Assembly (NCBI GenBank): GCA_902806565.1
Contig: CADCXA010000058.1
Location: 248,001-312,000, forward strand
Source of the DNA: Hypoxylon rubiginosum
Lineage: Eukaryota; Ascomycota; Sordariomycetes; Xylariales; Hypoxylaceae
Direction: 5' to 3'
DNA length: 64,000 nucleotides
How positions within the stretch are numbered: position 1 is the first letter of the stretch; each line of letters begins with the position of its first letter. The position numbers and the translations under genes are program-made. Below are positions 1 through 12,677 of this stretch, in pieces. The notes beneath the pieces were generated by a model that saw only the letters and a list, made by a program, of their open reading frames with translations, ran no database searches and was not told the DNA's origin.

Positions 1-106
1 ACCTGGGCAATTCTCAGCTCTTGACCACATCGACGACGGGTTTACTCTTGGGCATCTCCAACTTCGGCGTAGTCTCGCGCCCTCAACATCCTACGGCTGT
101 AGTACC

Positions 107-2069
107 ATGGATATCACAAACTTTGTGGTTTCGGCTAGAAACCAGGCGCTTCTCTATGGAGACTACAACACCTACCACAGGCAGCTGGCCAAGAAGTTGC
201 ACAATTGTCGAAAAAGGCTGAACATCATCGCCAAGAATCGAGCCAAGTTTAGCAAGAAGGAACCTGTCACGGCCGAGCAGGTGTCAGGGAATCACGAGTA
301 TGCGCATAGTCTCCCTCTAAATCTCATTCGGGTTTGCTAACGGGAAACCAGGTTCCTTCAACTCCAATTGCTGACGGCCGAGCGTGCTTGGGCACATGCT
401 ATGAGGTTTAAGGCCATCCACTCGACTGACACCAAAGGCATCACCGGCAGAACCCGCTCGCACATCATATCGAGACTTGACAAAGGCGCCCGTGCCGCCG
501 AATATCTTGTCAATATCTTGTCTGATAGCTCTAAGAGCGGCGCTAGCGACACGGATATCTTGGAAGCACGTGCGTATGCCTCCATACTACGAGGTGCGGA
601 GCAGTTTGAAAAGCATAGCTGGGAGCCATGTCTGCGAAGCTACGCGACCGCGCGCATAATATATACCGCACTCGCTACGAACATCAAGGGCGACTTTTTC
701 AAGGACCTGTTGTCGGAAACCATTGATCCTTCCATCCGATACGCCGCCTATCAGTCCAAGGTTCCAAGGACCTTAGCTATACCCACCATAGCTAGAAGGG
801 CGTTCCCTACTTCTGACTCTCCCTTGGTAGACCAAATTAACAAGCTAGCCCCGGACTTGCTCAAGAAGAGCGGCTCTGATGCCCAAAAGGGCCAGGTTGG
901 CGCCCCGAACGCGCCACAAACTATTACGTGGAGATCGCGAGAGGTCAAAATCGAGGATGCAGCTATTGCCCTCGCTCTAGCCTCGACGGATACAGCGACG
1001 GCTCACTTGGCGGAAAAGCTAGCATCTTCCGACGTTATACTACCTAGGGAGATGGCTGCGGCATATGACGAAGTGCTTATAGCCAGTCAAGATGCCGCAG
1101 ATGCCACCAAGCACGCTATCGACGAGCTGAAGGAAGAAGGAGTATCGCAGAATGACCCTCGAATACAGAGTCTACAGATAACTCGTACAGCCGTCAACTA
1201 CCAGATGATTAGCTGGAGAATCGGCCGCAATCGGGTATTGAGCGGAGAGCATGACGGTGCTCTACTAGACTCGGCGCCCACTACAACTCGGAAATCCAAG
1301 AAGGATGCCACATCTAGAAAGCCTAAGGTAGATCCCCCTGGTCGAAAGATCTCCCGGCTCAAGGACAAAGTCGTCCTTTACGACTCTACACTCCAGAGCA
1401 TCGATTCGATTAAGGAGCTGCCAGGTGTTGCGGCCGATGAAGGTCTGCTAGAGCAACTAAACGCAACAGCGAAATATTTCCATGCTCTCAAGTTAGTATT
1501 CACAGCTCAAAATAATTCATATATGTACGGACACTTACCAATTGTATAGGTCTCTATCCATCGCGCGATCACATTCACTAACCGACCAGTCGCTTAATGC
1601 CTTGGTTCTTACTAAGCATGCGTTTGACGAGTGTCAACAATCCACGGCGTTTTTTGCTAAGCGCGGCGCATCTTCTTCGGAAGATTCTCCTCGTAATATA
1701 GAAATTCGCCAGAGCGATATCCAATTCCTCCACACACTGTTGAGAGGGGAACTCCAGCGGTGCCGCGCGATTGTCGAAATAGACAATCTGCGGCAAAAGA
1801 CGACGAAGGCGACTCCACCCACAGCGAGGATCCCATTGGTACAGCGTCTGTTCGAATATCCGGCAGAAGGTGTAGACTTGGAGAAACTGGTAGATTATCC
1901 CCCGAAGGTCGATCCTATTCCGGTGAAGCCCCTGTTCTTTGATGTTGCCTGGAATTACATTGATTATCCTGGAAAAGCTCCAGCTGCGGCCCCTGAACCT
2001 GAGCAACTGTCCGCGTCCTCACAGTCTGCCCAGCCTCAGAAGAGAGGATGGTTCGGCTTCGGAAGATAG
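107..2069 (+). CDS. SRP68: Signal recognition particle subunit SRP68
   Basis: SRP68 binds the SRP RNA with SRP72 and is part of the particle that targets nascent secretory proteins to the ER. Three exons are inferred: 107-297, 352-1491 and 1550-2069. They join in phase and give about 616 residues, the usual length for the family. The N-terminus has the family pattern ALLYGDYNTYHRQLAKKLH followed by RKRLNI. The first junction restores NHE-FLQLQLLTAERAWAHAM, and the second restores ALK-SLSIARSHSLTDQSLN. The C-terminus is a short basic tail ending GWFGFGR. The ATG at 107 is chosen because homologues begin near MDIT. The frame is open back to the window edge, so an upstream start or exon cannot be excluded. 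Intron 1 has a GCTAAC branch site. Confidence 0.9.
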
Positions 2070-2380
2070 ACGACATGTCGCTTGCTCTATTAGCTATCTG
2101 CATAATATAGGCGGCGAATTGACGATTTAGATGATGCAACAATTTCTATCTCCCTGGCCGTGTATTTTTTACCATGATCTGTCATGAAGTATCCCTAGAT
2201 TGATTCATCGTGCCGTATTTCACTAGGGCGCATTATTTGCAACATTGCATACCTCAGTAGGTATCCAATATTGGATAATATTAGATTTGTCCATCCCTTG
2301 ACAGCACGCGCGGCTACTAGATAGTCCCAACACCTCGCCGAATCTGCAATTATGTTCAACCGTCTTCACCATGGCTCAAC
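2070..2380. other. Intergenic: SRP68 3' end and oxidase promoter
   Basis: About 310 bases between two genes on the same strand. I see no further gene. An out-of-frame ATG at 2371, a few bases before the oxidase start, opens a short ORF ending at a TAG, so it would act as a small upstream ORF if it is transcribed. Confidence 0.5.
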
Positions 2381-5017
2381 ATGTTAGGTCACCACTCTTC
2401 CAATAGCGCGAGTGGGTTGATGATACTCGATGGCGAAAGTACTCCGCAACTAGACCACACATGGACATCAAAGACATGGGCCAGCACAAGCAGTCTCTCT
2501 CTTGCCATCGCTGAGAAGCGACCGCGACAGACGGTCTCTTTACGTTTATTCATCTGGTCTCTCGTCTGCTTCTCTATCGTAGCGCTAGCCCTAGGCCTCG
2601 GGCTCGGGCTCGGGTGTCGGCCATATCAAACGATCTACCGACCGGCACCGTTTAACTATAGCAGCTATTATGGCCTACCCGAAGATCTCGATTTCGTCCC
2701 GATAGACAAGCTTATCAACAAGGCAGAGCTCGAGCTCAACACCGGATTCGTCGAATCGAAGGAACCTAGAGTCCGCGAGTATGAATTCAACATCACGCAA
2801 GCCAACGCCGCGCCGGACGGGTTCCTGAAGCCGATGGTCCTAGTCAACGGGCAGTCACCGGGGCCGCTGATCGAGGCGAACATTGGGGACACTATAAGAG
2901 TGCACGTGAACAATCTGATGGCGAACCAGAGTACGACGATTCACTGGCATGGCATCAACCAGCGGCGGACTCCATGGATGGACGGCGTTGTAGGTGTCTC
3001 GCAATGCGGGATCCCGCCCCGGCAGAACTTCACGTACGAATTTCGCGTCCCTGATCAGAGGGGCACGTTCTGGTGGCATGCGCACTCGTCAGTCCAGTAT
3101 AGCGACGGTGCTTATGGAGCTATCGTAAGAGGCGTACGTCCTAGCAACATTGAGTCAAATATCTAATTATGTGAACCAGGTTATTCACGATCCACAAGAG
3201 ATGGTCCCTAAGACGGACGATGAGAAGCTCATATTCGTGTCGGATGTATATCATACCTACGGCTCCGTTGTACGATTTGACCCTAAAATAGGCTTACCCT
3301 AAGGAAGTGCTAACCTGAGTGTTCTGGGTATGATACAGATATTAAAGAGCTACCTCGGTCCAACTTCAAAATGGGCTCCCTCTATATCTGGTGTCGAGCC
3401 TCTAGCGGACAACATCTTACTGAATGGCCAAAACACATATGACTGCTCCGTCAATTCGACAACGTATCCACCGTCCTCTCATGATGGGTCCTCCACGACA
3501 CAGAACTGCACAGGCGGACAACTACACGCAACCAAAGTCGTCACAGGCCAGACGGTGCGCCTACGCCTCATAAACGCGTCCTCGTTCTTCTCGTACTGGT
3601 TCAGCGTCGACAACCACACACTGACGATCGTTGAGCTCGACGGCGTCGAGATCGAACCCATCAGCGCGCGCGGCGTGTACCTCAACCTCGGGCAGCGCGT
3701 TTCGGTCGTCTTGACGGCGAACCAGACCTTCGGCAGCTACTACATGCGCGCCTCGCTACCCAAGACGTGCTTTATGCCGTACGCGACATATACGAGCTCC
3801 GGGCTCGAGAGCGCGGAGTACGGCGTTAAGGGGGTGCTATCTTATGCTAACGATGACGAGGAAGGGGATAGCAATGGTGGCAGTATCCCTGAGATCATCG
3901 GGACGGCGGGAAATATAACGAACCCGTACGGCGTTGAAAACAATGGACAGAGGGGTGACGTGTGGGAAGGGTGCGACGACATGCCCTTCGACATGCCGGT
4001 ACCGATGCGCAGGCAGCCCGCGGTCAACGCCAGCGAGGCGAATACGCATTACATCGAGTACGCGTTCCGGCAGGCGCAAGACGTCAACCGTGTATTCATC
4101 AACAAGGTACATACAGCGAACGACTATTCCCTCACCCCCTCCCTCCTTTCAGATAAGAAAAATATGCATCGGCGAGCCTAAGCGAGAAGAGCTAACAAAT
4201 TACAGACGGCATACGCGCCGCTTCCCGACAACGCAACGCTCTGGAAGACGGTGGACCAGCAGTTCGCGGCCGACAGGGCGAACTCGTACGACAGCTGGGA
4301 CTTCGGGCTCGACCAGCAGGTCCTGCTCATCCCGGACGCCGGCCGAGGCGCGCAGGTCGTCATCAACTCGCGCGACGCCATGGAGCACCCGTGGCACTTG
4401 CAGTACGTTTCTCTTTTCCCCCTTCCCCTCCCTTTTTGACCGCTTGGCTCTCACTAACGTACGATAATAGTGGTTCGTATTTACTTATCCCCCTTCAATA
4501 TCTCCACCTGGCAAAAATAAGATCGATATGCTTACCAATACACAAACACAGGCCACACATTCCAAGTCGTAGGCTGGGGCAAGGGGTACTTCGGCAGCAG
4601 CAGCAGCGACACCACCAACACGACGACGAAATGGAACCTGGCGAACCCGATGCGCCGCGACACCGTCACCGTCCCGGCCTTCAGCCACGTCGTCCTCCGC
4701 TTCGCCGCCGACAACCCGGGCGTCTGGGCGCTGCACTGCCACGTGGCGTGGCACGTCGAAGGTTAGTTAGTTTGGAAACCGCCTAACTCCCCCCCTTCCT
4801 CCCCCCTTTTTTAATTTTATTTTTATTTTATAAATACCTCTTTCTCTGAGTGTATGTAGGTAGGTATGTATGTATGTGTGTGCTGATTCGTAAAACTGCG
4901 TTAGGTGGCATGTTCCTCTCCCTAGCCGAGCGGCCGTCGGACCTTGTCGAGCTGGTCAATAAGATGGACCCGGATACGAGGCGGCGGAGTCAGGACTTCT
5001 GCGAGATGCAAACGTGA
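2381..5017 (+). CDS. Membrane-anchored multicopper oxidase (laccase-like)
   Basis: Multicopper oxidases couple one-electron oxidation of phenols or metals to reduction of O2 to water. Seven exons are inferred: 2381-3124, 3180-3269, 3339-4106, 4206-4402, 4471-4472, 4552-4761 and 4905-5017. They give about 707 residues. All four copper motifs are present: HWHG near residue 188, WHAHSS, HPWHLHGHTF, and [12 protein letters not shown] near the end. Residues 56-78 form a hydrophobic Gly/Leu-rich segment behind a basic stretch, which suggests a type II signal anchor with the catalytic part outside the cytosol. Many NxS/T sites follow. The 2-base exon at 4471-4472 is needed to complete HLHGH in frame. 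The substrate is not deducible. Fet3 differs in having a C-terminal anchor, so a laccase-like role is more likely than iron uptake. Confidence 0.85.
4403..4551 (+). other. Tandem introns flanking a 2-nt exon
   Basis: Intron 4403-4470 (gtacgt to ataatag, with a CTAAC branch site) and intron 4473-4551 (gttcgt to cacag) leave only TG at 4471-4472 between them. Exon 4 ends in CA and exon 6 starts GCCACACA. Only CA+TG+GC yields His-Gly-His in the HPWHLHGH copper motif. Removing 4403-4551 as one intron shifts the frame. Both introns have canonical ends. Confidence 0.7.
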
Positions 5018-5515
5018 AGAGCACATTACGACAGACCTTGTAGGCGGTGGTGGTAATGTATACCTAGTGGGAAATGTTTAGATGTCTAGTGTTCTCTATC
5101 CATACAGGCACATCTAAGACGGGGGTCATACTACGAACGGCATCACGTAGAATACTAGTTAGTTTTAACAATCATGAGAGGGGATGTCTTATTAGGATTT
5201 ATCCTTAGTCGTCAGTATATACAAGGGCTCGAAACCGAGAGCCAAACCTTCCAATGCCATTCGTAAAAATTCACCGGAAACCACGTGAAAATGTCTTTCA
5301 GCTCCCAGCAAAGCTTTTCCCAAATCTCAGAACGCCGCTACCGCCCGCAAATGTATGAGACTTCGCCTCGAAATCGCAGTTGGGGAATAACATGGAGCGG
5401 GTAATATGAGTACAGGGTCATGTGATGTACAAGTATAAAGGGCCTTGCCTCGTGTGATTCCCACCTCAAAGGGTATTTTTGTAAGATCTAGAAACCGCTA
5501 TTTTCCACGGGGTAT
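5018..5515. other. Convergent 3' region between oxidase and SSC1
   Basis: About 500 bases between two genes that converge. It must hold both transcript ends. I see no ORF, repeat or RNA gene. Confidence 0.5.
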
Positions 5516-7684
5516 TTACGGCTTCTTCTCGTCCTCGGGCTTAGACTCCGAAGGGCCAGACTCGGAGCTGCCGGCCTCACCCGACTCGGCGCGAGCCTTG
5601 TGCATCTTGTCGAAGAGGTTCAAGCTGGCCATTTGCAGCTCATCCGTCTTCTCCTTAATCTCTGCGGCAGTGGCGGCACCCTCGCCGGACTGGCTCTTGC
5701 TAACGAATTCCCGTAGAGCCGTGATCTTCTCCCGGATTCCATCAGCCTCGGTCTTGTCGAGTCTGTCGGCGAACTCGTTCAGGGCCTTCTCGGTATCATT
5801 TAGAACGCTGTCGGCACGGTTGGCAGACTCGATAGACGCCTTGCGCTCCTTGTCTTCCTCGGCATACTTCTCAGAGTCCTGAACCATCTGGTCAATCTCG
5901 GAGTCGGAGAGACCGGAGCCGGAGGCAATGGTAATCGACTGGTCCTTGTTGGTGCTCTTGTCCTTGGCGTGAACGTGAACGATAGAGTCGGCATCAATGT
6001 CGAAGGTAACCTCGACTTGGGGAACGCCACGATGCGCCGGCGGGATACCAACCAGCTGGAAGTTACCAAGGAGCTTGTTGTCCTTAACGAGCTCGCGCTC
6101 ACCTTGGAAGACCTTGATCTCAACAGCAGTCTGGAAATCGGCAGCCGTGGAGAAGACCTGGGACTTCTTGGTGGGGATGGTGGTGTTGCGGTTGATCAAA
6201 CGCGTGAACACACCACCGAGAGTCTCGATACCGAGGGACAGAGGAGTGACATCCAAAAGTAGGAGATCCTTGACCTCGCCAGAAAGAACAGCACCCTGGA
6301 TAGCAGCACCAATGGCAACAGCCTCGTCAGGGTTGACAGATTTAGCGGGGTCACGACCGAAGATGTTCTTGACCGACTCGGAAACCTTGGGCATACGGGT
6401 CATACCACCGACAAGGATGACCTCCTGGATGTCCTTGGCCTGAAGGTTGGCGTCCTTAAGCGCCTTGCGGACAGGCTCAATGGTCTTGGTAATTAGGGGG
6501 TCCATCATGCTCTCGAGCTGAGATCGGGTCATCTTGGTGTTGATATGCTTGGGGCCGGAGGCATCAGCGGTGATGAAGGGAAGGCTGATGTCGGTCTGGA
6601 GAGACGAGGACAACTCGATCTTGGCCTTCTCAGCAGCCTCACGAATACGCTGGATGGCCATGCGGTCGCTGGATAGGTCAATTCCAGAGTCCTGCTTGAA
6701 TTGCTGAACCAAGTGGCGCACTAGGCGGATATCGAAATCCTCACCACCCAAGTGAGTATCACCGTTTGTCGACTTGACCTCGAAGACGCCATTCTGGATT
6801 TCTAGGACCGAAATATCGAAGGTACCACCACCAAGATCGTACACAGCGACGACTCTGTCGGCTTCCTTCTCCAGACCGTAGGCTAGCGCAGCAGCGGTGG
6901 GCTCATTCACCACTCGAAGAACGTTAAGACCAGAAATTTGACCGGCATCCTTGGTAGCTTGACGTTGAGAGTCGTTGAAATAGGCAGGGACAGTAACAAC
7001 GGCATTCTTGACGGGCTTGCTGAGGTAGGATTCGGCGGTCTCCTTCATCTTGTTGAGAACGAAGCCACCGATTTGGGAGGGAGAGTATTTCTGGCCTCGG
7101 GCCTCTACCCAAGCGTCGCCGTTGGAGTGCTGGACAATCTTGTAAGGGACCTCCTTGATATCTCTTTGGACCTCGGCATCCGTGAACTTTCGTCCGATTA
7201 ATCGCTTGGTGGCGAAGAGGGTGTTCTCAGGGTTGACAACAGCCTGTCGCTTGGCAGCAACACCAACTAGTCGCTCACCATCTTGGGCGAAAGCGACTAC
7301 AGACGGGGTTGTTCGGGCACCTTCGGAGTTCTCAATAATTTTAGGCACCTTGCCTTCCATAATGGCGACCGCAGAGTTTGTGGTACCTATAGGAATATGT
7401 TAGTGAGGAGCTCAGCCAAAAATCCATGGCGGTTTATAGACATACCAAGATCGATACCGATCACGGCGCCCTGAACCTTTCCTTCCGTCGACTCATATCG
7501 AGCGAAGCTGGATCCTAAGGGCTTTCTCAGGGGCGCAGCCCATCGCGCAGCTGCAGGAGTAGCTCGTGGAAGCTATGGAAAAAGGTCAAAGTTAGTCACG
7601 AGCAAAAAATTGGACAAGTTTTGTGGCGCTGAGGTCTTGAGGGTTAAATGAACTTACAGCTCTGGAGAAGCGGGCGGCCAACAT
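5516..7684 (-). CDS. SSC1: Mitochondrial Hsp70 chaperone (Ssc1)
   Basis: Matrix Hsp70 drives protein import as the ATPase of the TIM23 motor and folds imported proteins. Three exons are inferred (7684-7658, 7572-7446, 7386-5516), giving about 674 residues as in other Ssc1 proteins. The N-terminus [26 protein letters not shown] is an Arg/Ala-rich, acid-free presequence. Next comes the nucleotide-binding domain, with [13 protein letters not shown] across the second intron, [19 protein letters not shown] and GGMTRMP. The substrate-binding domain contains [20 protein letters not shown], and the C-terminus is acidic and lysine-rich (KPEDEKKP) rather than EEVD. The lack of EEVD or HDEL and the presequence separate it from cytosolic and ER Hsp70s. 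ORFs on the opposite strand are shadows. Confidence 0.95.
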
Positions 7685-9547
7685 TGTGAAGGCTTGCTTA
7701 AATAAGGCGGAGGTGAAAACGACGAAAGGTATAAAGGTCGCAACCGATTGAGGCGGAAAAGAAAAGGAAGATGTGGGATGTACAGGTGGTTCGGCGACGT
7801 ATTTATTATTATGTACGGAGATGGGGGGAGGCGGGCGAATTGGTGAAGACGAACTACTAAAATTTCTGCGGCGACTAGAAGCAAGAAGGTTTCTGAGAGC
7901 TTCCTCGGGGGCGGTCTAGATTGGCAGAATTTATTTGGTCCAATGATGATTCGTGCTGAAAATTTTGAGATGGGGTTAACGGCCGGGGCCAGTGTGACGT
8001 CCATTTGAATGTCGGTACCTTAAGTGCGAAATGGTACGTACCGAGTTACCGAGCGATAAGTGGAACTGGCCGAAGGGCGACTGGCAGACTGGGCGACTGG
8101 GCGAAAGGCACGAGCCGCGCTTAAGTAATCTTCAATTGTAAATCCATTAGCGGATATTTAACGAACGCCTTAGATGTGCAGAGCATGTCAGCATGTACAT
8201 GTTCTTCAGCCACACCATCACAGAGTTCTCACATAAGAGTCGGATAAGACATAAGACTCCATCGACACCTTTACACCCTTTAGAATATACTTGCACATAG
8301 AGTATAAGTCTAGATGTATTAGAGATATCCTACCTAAATTAAAGATGTGTGCAATTTAAATATTGCCATGATGTAAGTCGCTGCACATCTTTGCAGTTCT
8401 ATACCTACCTACCTATATATAAGTATTAACATAGTATCGACAGGGTATCCGGATAATTATACAAATGGCATCACCGCATGGCCGGTATTGGCATTGTCCA
8501 GAAAGGGACTGTTGCTAACTTCAATAGGCCGAGAAACCTCTTCTAAGTTAGGCTAGGCACCTTGTGCACCTCCATGTAGGCAGTGTAGGTCGTATGAGGC
8601 ATCGCACCGCTTTTGCATCATCCACCTAGCGGATGATAGATCCTAAAATGTACAAACATGCCTAGCCTACACGCCCTTATACCCTCATGCCCTCATGGGA
8701 TTCATGGATGGATGCAGAGATGATAGGAAATCGGTAGTACCTGCTGAATATGTACCCATTACTAGGTACTTCGTAGCTATGTGCTATGGTGGATTTATGG
8801 ATTTGCGGCTGGTGGATTGCTTCTTTTCTTTTAGTTGCTTGCCTATTCGTTAGTTGTTAGTTATTAGTTGTTAGTTGCGGGTGTTCGCCCCGTAATACCT
8901 AGTAAGAAGAAGGAAAAAAAGAAGTCCGTTGCTAAAAGTTGCTATTGTTTTTTTGGCTGTAAATCTGGACGTCATCTGAGGAGCCCTGGAGCCTTTCCTT
9001 ATGAACTTTTGGAAACCTTCACCTTTGTCTTCATTGTCTCGGGAAACACAAAAAAAATTATCATTCTGCTTCTTCACCATCTTAGACACCTCCCCAAAAC
9101 CTGTGCCGACCCGCATCCATGGTCCACGATCCATGATCCATCCGCAACTTAAGCTCCTTTAAAAAAAAAACAGAGGCGCTTAAAAGTTCCCGCCACCGGC
9201 TTCTCCCCTGCTCGGAATCGGGAAACTTCTACAGCAGACCTGCATCTGCATCTGCATCAGCTGTTTTGTCGTCGTCGCTGAGGCGATAGTGATAACCGCC
9301 TTTTACCATTACCAGCTAACCTATATTGAGCTATTGCTATTCCTTTACTTGCCGACCTCCATGACCTAGACAAGACCAACACCAACACCACCTTACCTAT
9401 ACCACCTAGACCAACTCCTAGACTTCCCTACGATCGGCGCTCTTCTCAAACGTGTCGTGTCACTTGACTTTTTTACTCCGACGCGTTTCCATGATTGATG
9501 CGACTTGATGAGCTATTATTGCGGTACTGACATCCGCCATTGGCAAC
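7685..9547. other. Divergent promoter region SSC1 / DUF2415 gene
   Basis: About 1.86 kb between two diverging genes. It is rich in T/C tracts, A runs near 9160, and TACCTA/TAGGTA words near 8400. No ORF in it looks like a gene. Short upstream ORFs occur just before the right-hand gene, starting at 9491 and 9508. Confidence 0.5.
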
Positions 9548-11992
9548 ATGGCCGTAGATGAGGAAGCCAGGTAGGATTACGAGATGCGCCCATATCCAGA
9601 TACTAAACCCCGCTGATTGTCGTCGTTCCCCCGTCTAGTCTTTGGCCGACCGACAACCTGCTCCTTAAAGAAGGTCGCAAACACTATCGTACCAGCGTCT
9701 CGCCAATGTTAGTATCGCAACCTTGAAACCTACCTATCTATCTGTCTATCTATTCGTGCAAAACCTGACCATACAACTCCCTTTTAGCCACTGGCAGCTT
9801 CGATCATTGGTTAGTGCCGAGCGACAGGATGTCGTCTATTTCCCGGCCGGCGTCAACAACACCCATATTACGCGACTGAATACCACCACCTGCGAATGCG
9901 AAACTATCAAAGTCATCAGCTTCCATCCTAGATGTTTGGTTGCCAGCGAGGGTTGGATATGCTGCGGTGGCGAAAGTGGGGAGTTTGTCGTCATACGAGA
10001 GTCAGGCCGCGACGGGGCACCGGACGATGTCCTCAACAGCGACTTGCGCTCTACCCTAAATGCCGTCGAGTCTTCCAACATGGTCCAGCTGCAGCAGGAC
10101 ATGCTCAGGCTCGTCGAACGCATCAACGGTTCGAATAAGACGTGGTCTGCTTCGAGCCACAAGGTCGGCTCCGAGCGCGTCAACTGCATAACCATATGGC
10201 ATCCCCCTAAGGATGCGCTAGAGCCTGGTCAATACGACGGACCCGTGGCTGTCCTGGCAAATAATGACAAAACCATCACCATAGTAGGACTTTACGAACC
10301 CGACCTGCCGAAGGACGAGCTAGGGTATCCCGATTGCGTTAATCGCGGTGTTATCTCCCCCGACGGGAGCATTCTCGTGGCCATCTGTGACGACCCGTTT
10401 CTCTACATACACGTGCGGCGACCTTTCCCCAAGCATTACCACGGCATCCCGAGAGAGTCGTTTGAATGGGTATCGCTGCCAAGGATACGGCTTAAGGGGC
10501 AATGGCACCAAGATACCACAGACTGCCGAGGGAGCTTTGCCGCTTGCTTTTCCTCATCCGGACGCTACTTAGCCGTGGGTACGCAGTACGGCACAATATC
10601 TGTATTCGACGCAGTTGCTCTCAAGGACCCCGACTCTGAGCCCCTGATCGCATACTTCGACTCGGATCGAGCACCTGGAGAATACGGGGCTGTTAGGGAC
10701 ATGGCCTTTTCACCAGGCCCGTACGACCTCCTGGCGTGGTCAGAACACCGAGGCCGGATCGGAGTAGCAGATGCACGGACAGGTTTCACACGACGGCAGA
10801 TCGTCACGTTGGGCAACCACGATGGCTTCAATCATATCTCGCTCAACGACAGAAGTACCATCGACCCGCGCTTGCTCGACCCTCGCAGCGAGCGCAACAC
10901 CATAACCGAGCGTAATTCGGGAGGCTCTTCTTTATCGTTGCTGGAACTGTTGAATCGGTCGAACACAGGCACAGGCAGGCCTCTGCCAAACCCGGAGACT
11001 TCTGATCTCACCTCGCGACTGAATCAACCATTTAGCTCAGAAGAGGTTGCAATTTTAGAGGCTATACAAAGCGATCGGCGACGGCGACTAGAGGCACGGG
11101 ATCGAGAGCAACAAGACCAGCGGGTTGCGGACCGGAATCTACGACTTAACGATCGTGAACGGCAAATAATGCTACACACTGGCATGATGACAAATAATCT
11201 GAGGAGATCTCCAAGCTATGATCAACGTGTAAGTGTCCAAGTTTGCATTCGTATTTGCATTATCTAGTTCTTTGCTCTCCCGACCTGGTTTATTCTCCCA
11301 CATTGAGCCAACTCGAAATGAAGAGGAAGAGATTATGAAATTTTTTGACCTTTCTAACTCACTCGCAGCGTGAACAGCTAACGCGTATCATTGAACGCGA
11401 ACGTTTGCGGGAGAGTCGCGATCAACATCGATCGGGGATTACTCAGACGCCGCCGGAACAAGACCGCGAGAGACGTGCTCCTACACCGCGGAGGAGAAGC
11501 TCTATCATGCAGGCATTAACACAGAACGTGGATAACATGTCTCAATTCCGGACGCAGGGCCAAAATAACGACGACATTCAATCGACAGCACGCGAACGTA
11601 TCCTTGCGCGGGTTAGTAATGGGTGGTCTGATTTTGAGGCTCTGGCCAGCATGAGCGGAGGCGACGGTGGCCTCCACGACAATCCTCGGACCGAGTCTAG
11701 TAGACCCCGTCGAGCCATCCCGGTCATCACCGACGTCTGGACTAACGACACCCTATTCAGTCGTATCAGAGTGGGAAGCCGCGAGCATCAGCAGAACTCC
11801 GACGATACTGCTGGTCTGACTTGGAGCGAAGATGGTCAAACATTGTGAGCAGAACCGCAACCCCTGAGGATATTATAACTGGTATCCGGGCTAACCCACA
11901 CTTCTAGGTATGTTGGAGCCGAAAACGGCATCTATGAATTCCGCATCAACATGTACGGTAGAAAAGTCTTTCCGGACATCGCGCTCCGCTGA
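9548..11992 (+). CDS. WD40-like propeller protein with DUF2415-type motif
   Basis: Five exons are inferred: 9548-9570, 9639-9707, 9788-11228, 11369-11844 and 11908-11992. They give about 697 residues, all joining in phase. The first half reads as a beta-propeller: FHPRCLVASEGWICCGGESG, VISPDGSILVAICDDPFLYI, and CFSSSGRYLAVGTQYGTISV. The segment DMAFSPGPYDLLAWSEHRG followed by GVADARTGF resembles the DUF2415 family found in fungal WD40-like proteins. The second half is charged and disordered, with Arg/Glu/Gln-rich coiled-coil stretches (SDRRRRLEARDREQQDQR). The last exon adds a final propeller strand (YVGAENGIYEFRINMYGR), so the propeller may be closed by the C-terminus. The function is unknown. 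The start is chosen at 9548 because its tiny exon joins in frame. The family assignment is from memory. Confidence 0.75.
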
Positions 11993-12677
11993 AAAAGAGA
12001 TCAATCGTTCTGTATCCTATTGCTATCGTTGGACGACGGGGACGGTGGTTGGTGTTACTGGCGTTGTGGAGTATATACCATTGTAATTTTCGCATATGGG
12101 AAGGTCAATAGTGTTGCTCTTTTTTTCTCTCTTCTTTATTCTCTGTTCCCTCCAGGCTGGATGGGGATGTGACTACTTTTTCTCCTTCTTCATCCATGGC
12201 GAATAGGGGAGAAACCCCTCTCGAACGAGGGCGAACGAGGGCAAAGGGGAGGCGGATTATCACTTCTGCGCTTTTTTACAAGCCCCTTTTCCAAAAAAAA
12301 GTTATTCCTTACGGCGGAGTTTCACAAAGGGGCGCAAGGAAAGGAATATCTAGTTGGTGCTTCTCGTTGGCGAGCTGTTCGTATCAGTTCGGCGCTCCCT
12401 AGGCATCCGTGTTTTTTTTGTCCGTCGGTCAGTCAGTGTACATATCATTATCACCAAGTAATAATGCGATACCTTTTCTGGGCAATATTGTTCATGATCC
12501 TGTAAAGGATGGGTTTATTGGTCCTTGTCTTGAACCGTATGTACTCAACTGTATTTTTCTTACTCTTTGCATATCTAGATGAGCTAATATTCCCAAGTAC
12601 AAGTAATAAGTCTAAGTGAGCAATTCCCATTCCCACCCCTATCTTCCACACTTCTATTCTGCACACCGTACCGTCCC
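11993..12677. other. Convergent 3' region
   Basis: About 685 bases between the ends of two converging genes, with T-rich and A-rich runs. I see no gene or structured repeat. Confidence 0.5.

Noticed and set aside
5445..7403. Several ORFs on the + strand opposite SSC1, up to 148 codons
   Set aside because: Long antisense frames are a known by-product of biased Hsp70 codon use. They show no motifs of their own.
7873..7907. GAA and TTC blocks upstream of SSC1 as a heat-shock element
   Set aside because: The blocks do not keep the 5-bp register of alternating nGAAn units, so I could not support an HSE.
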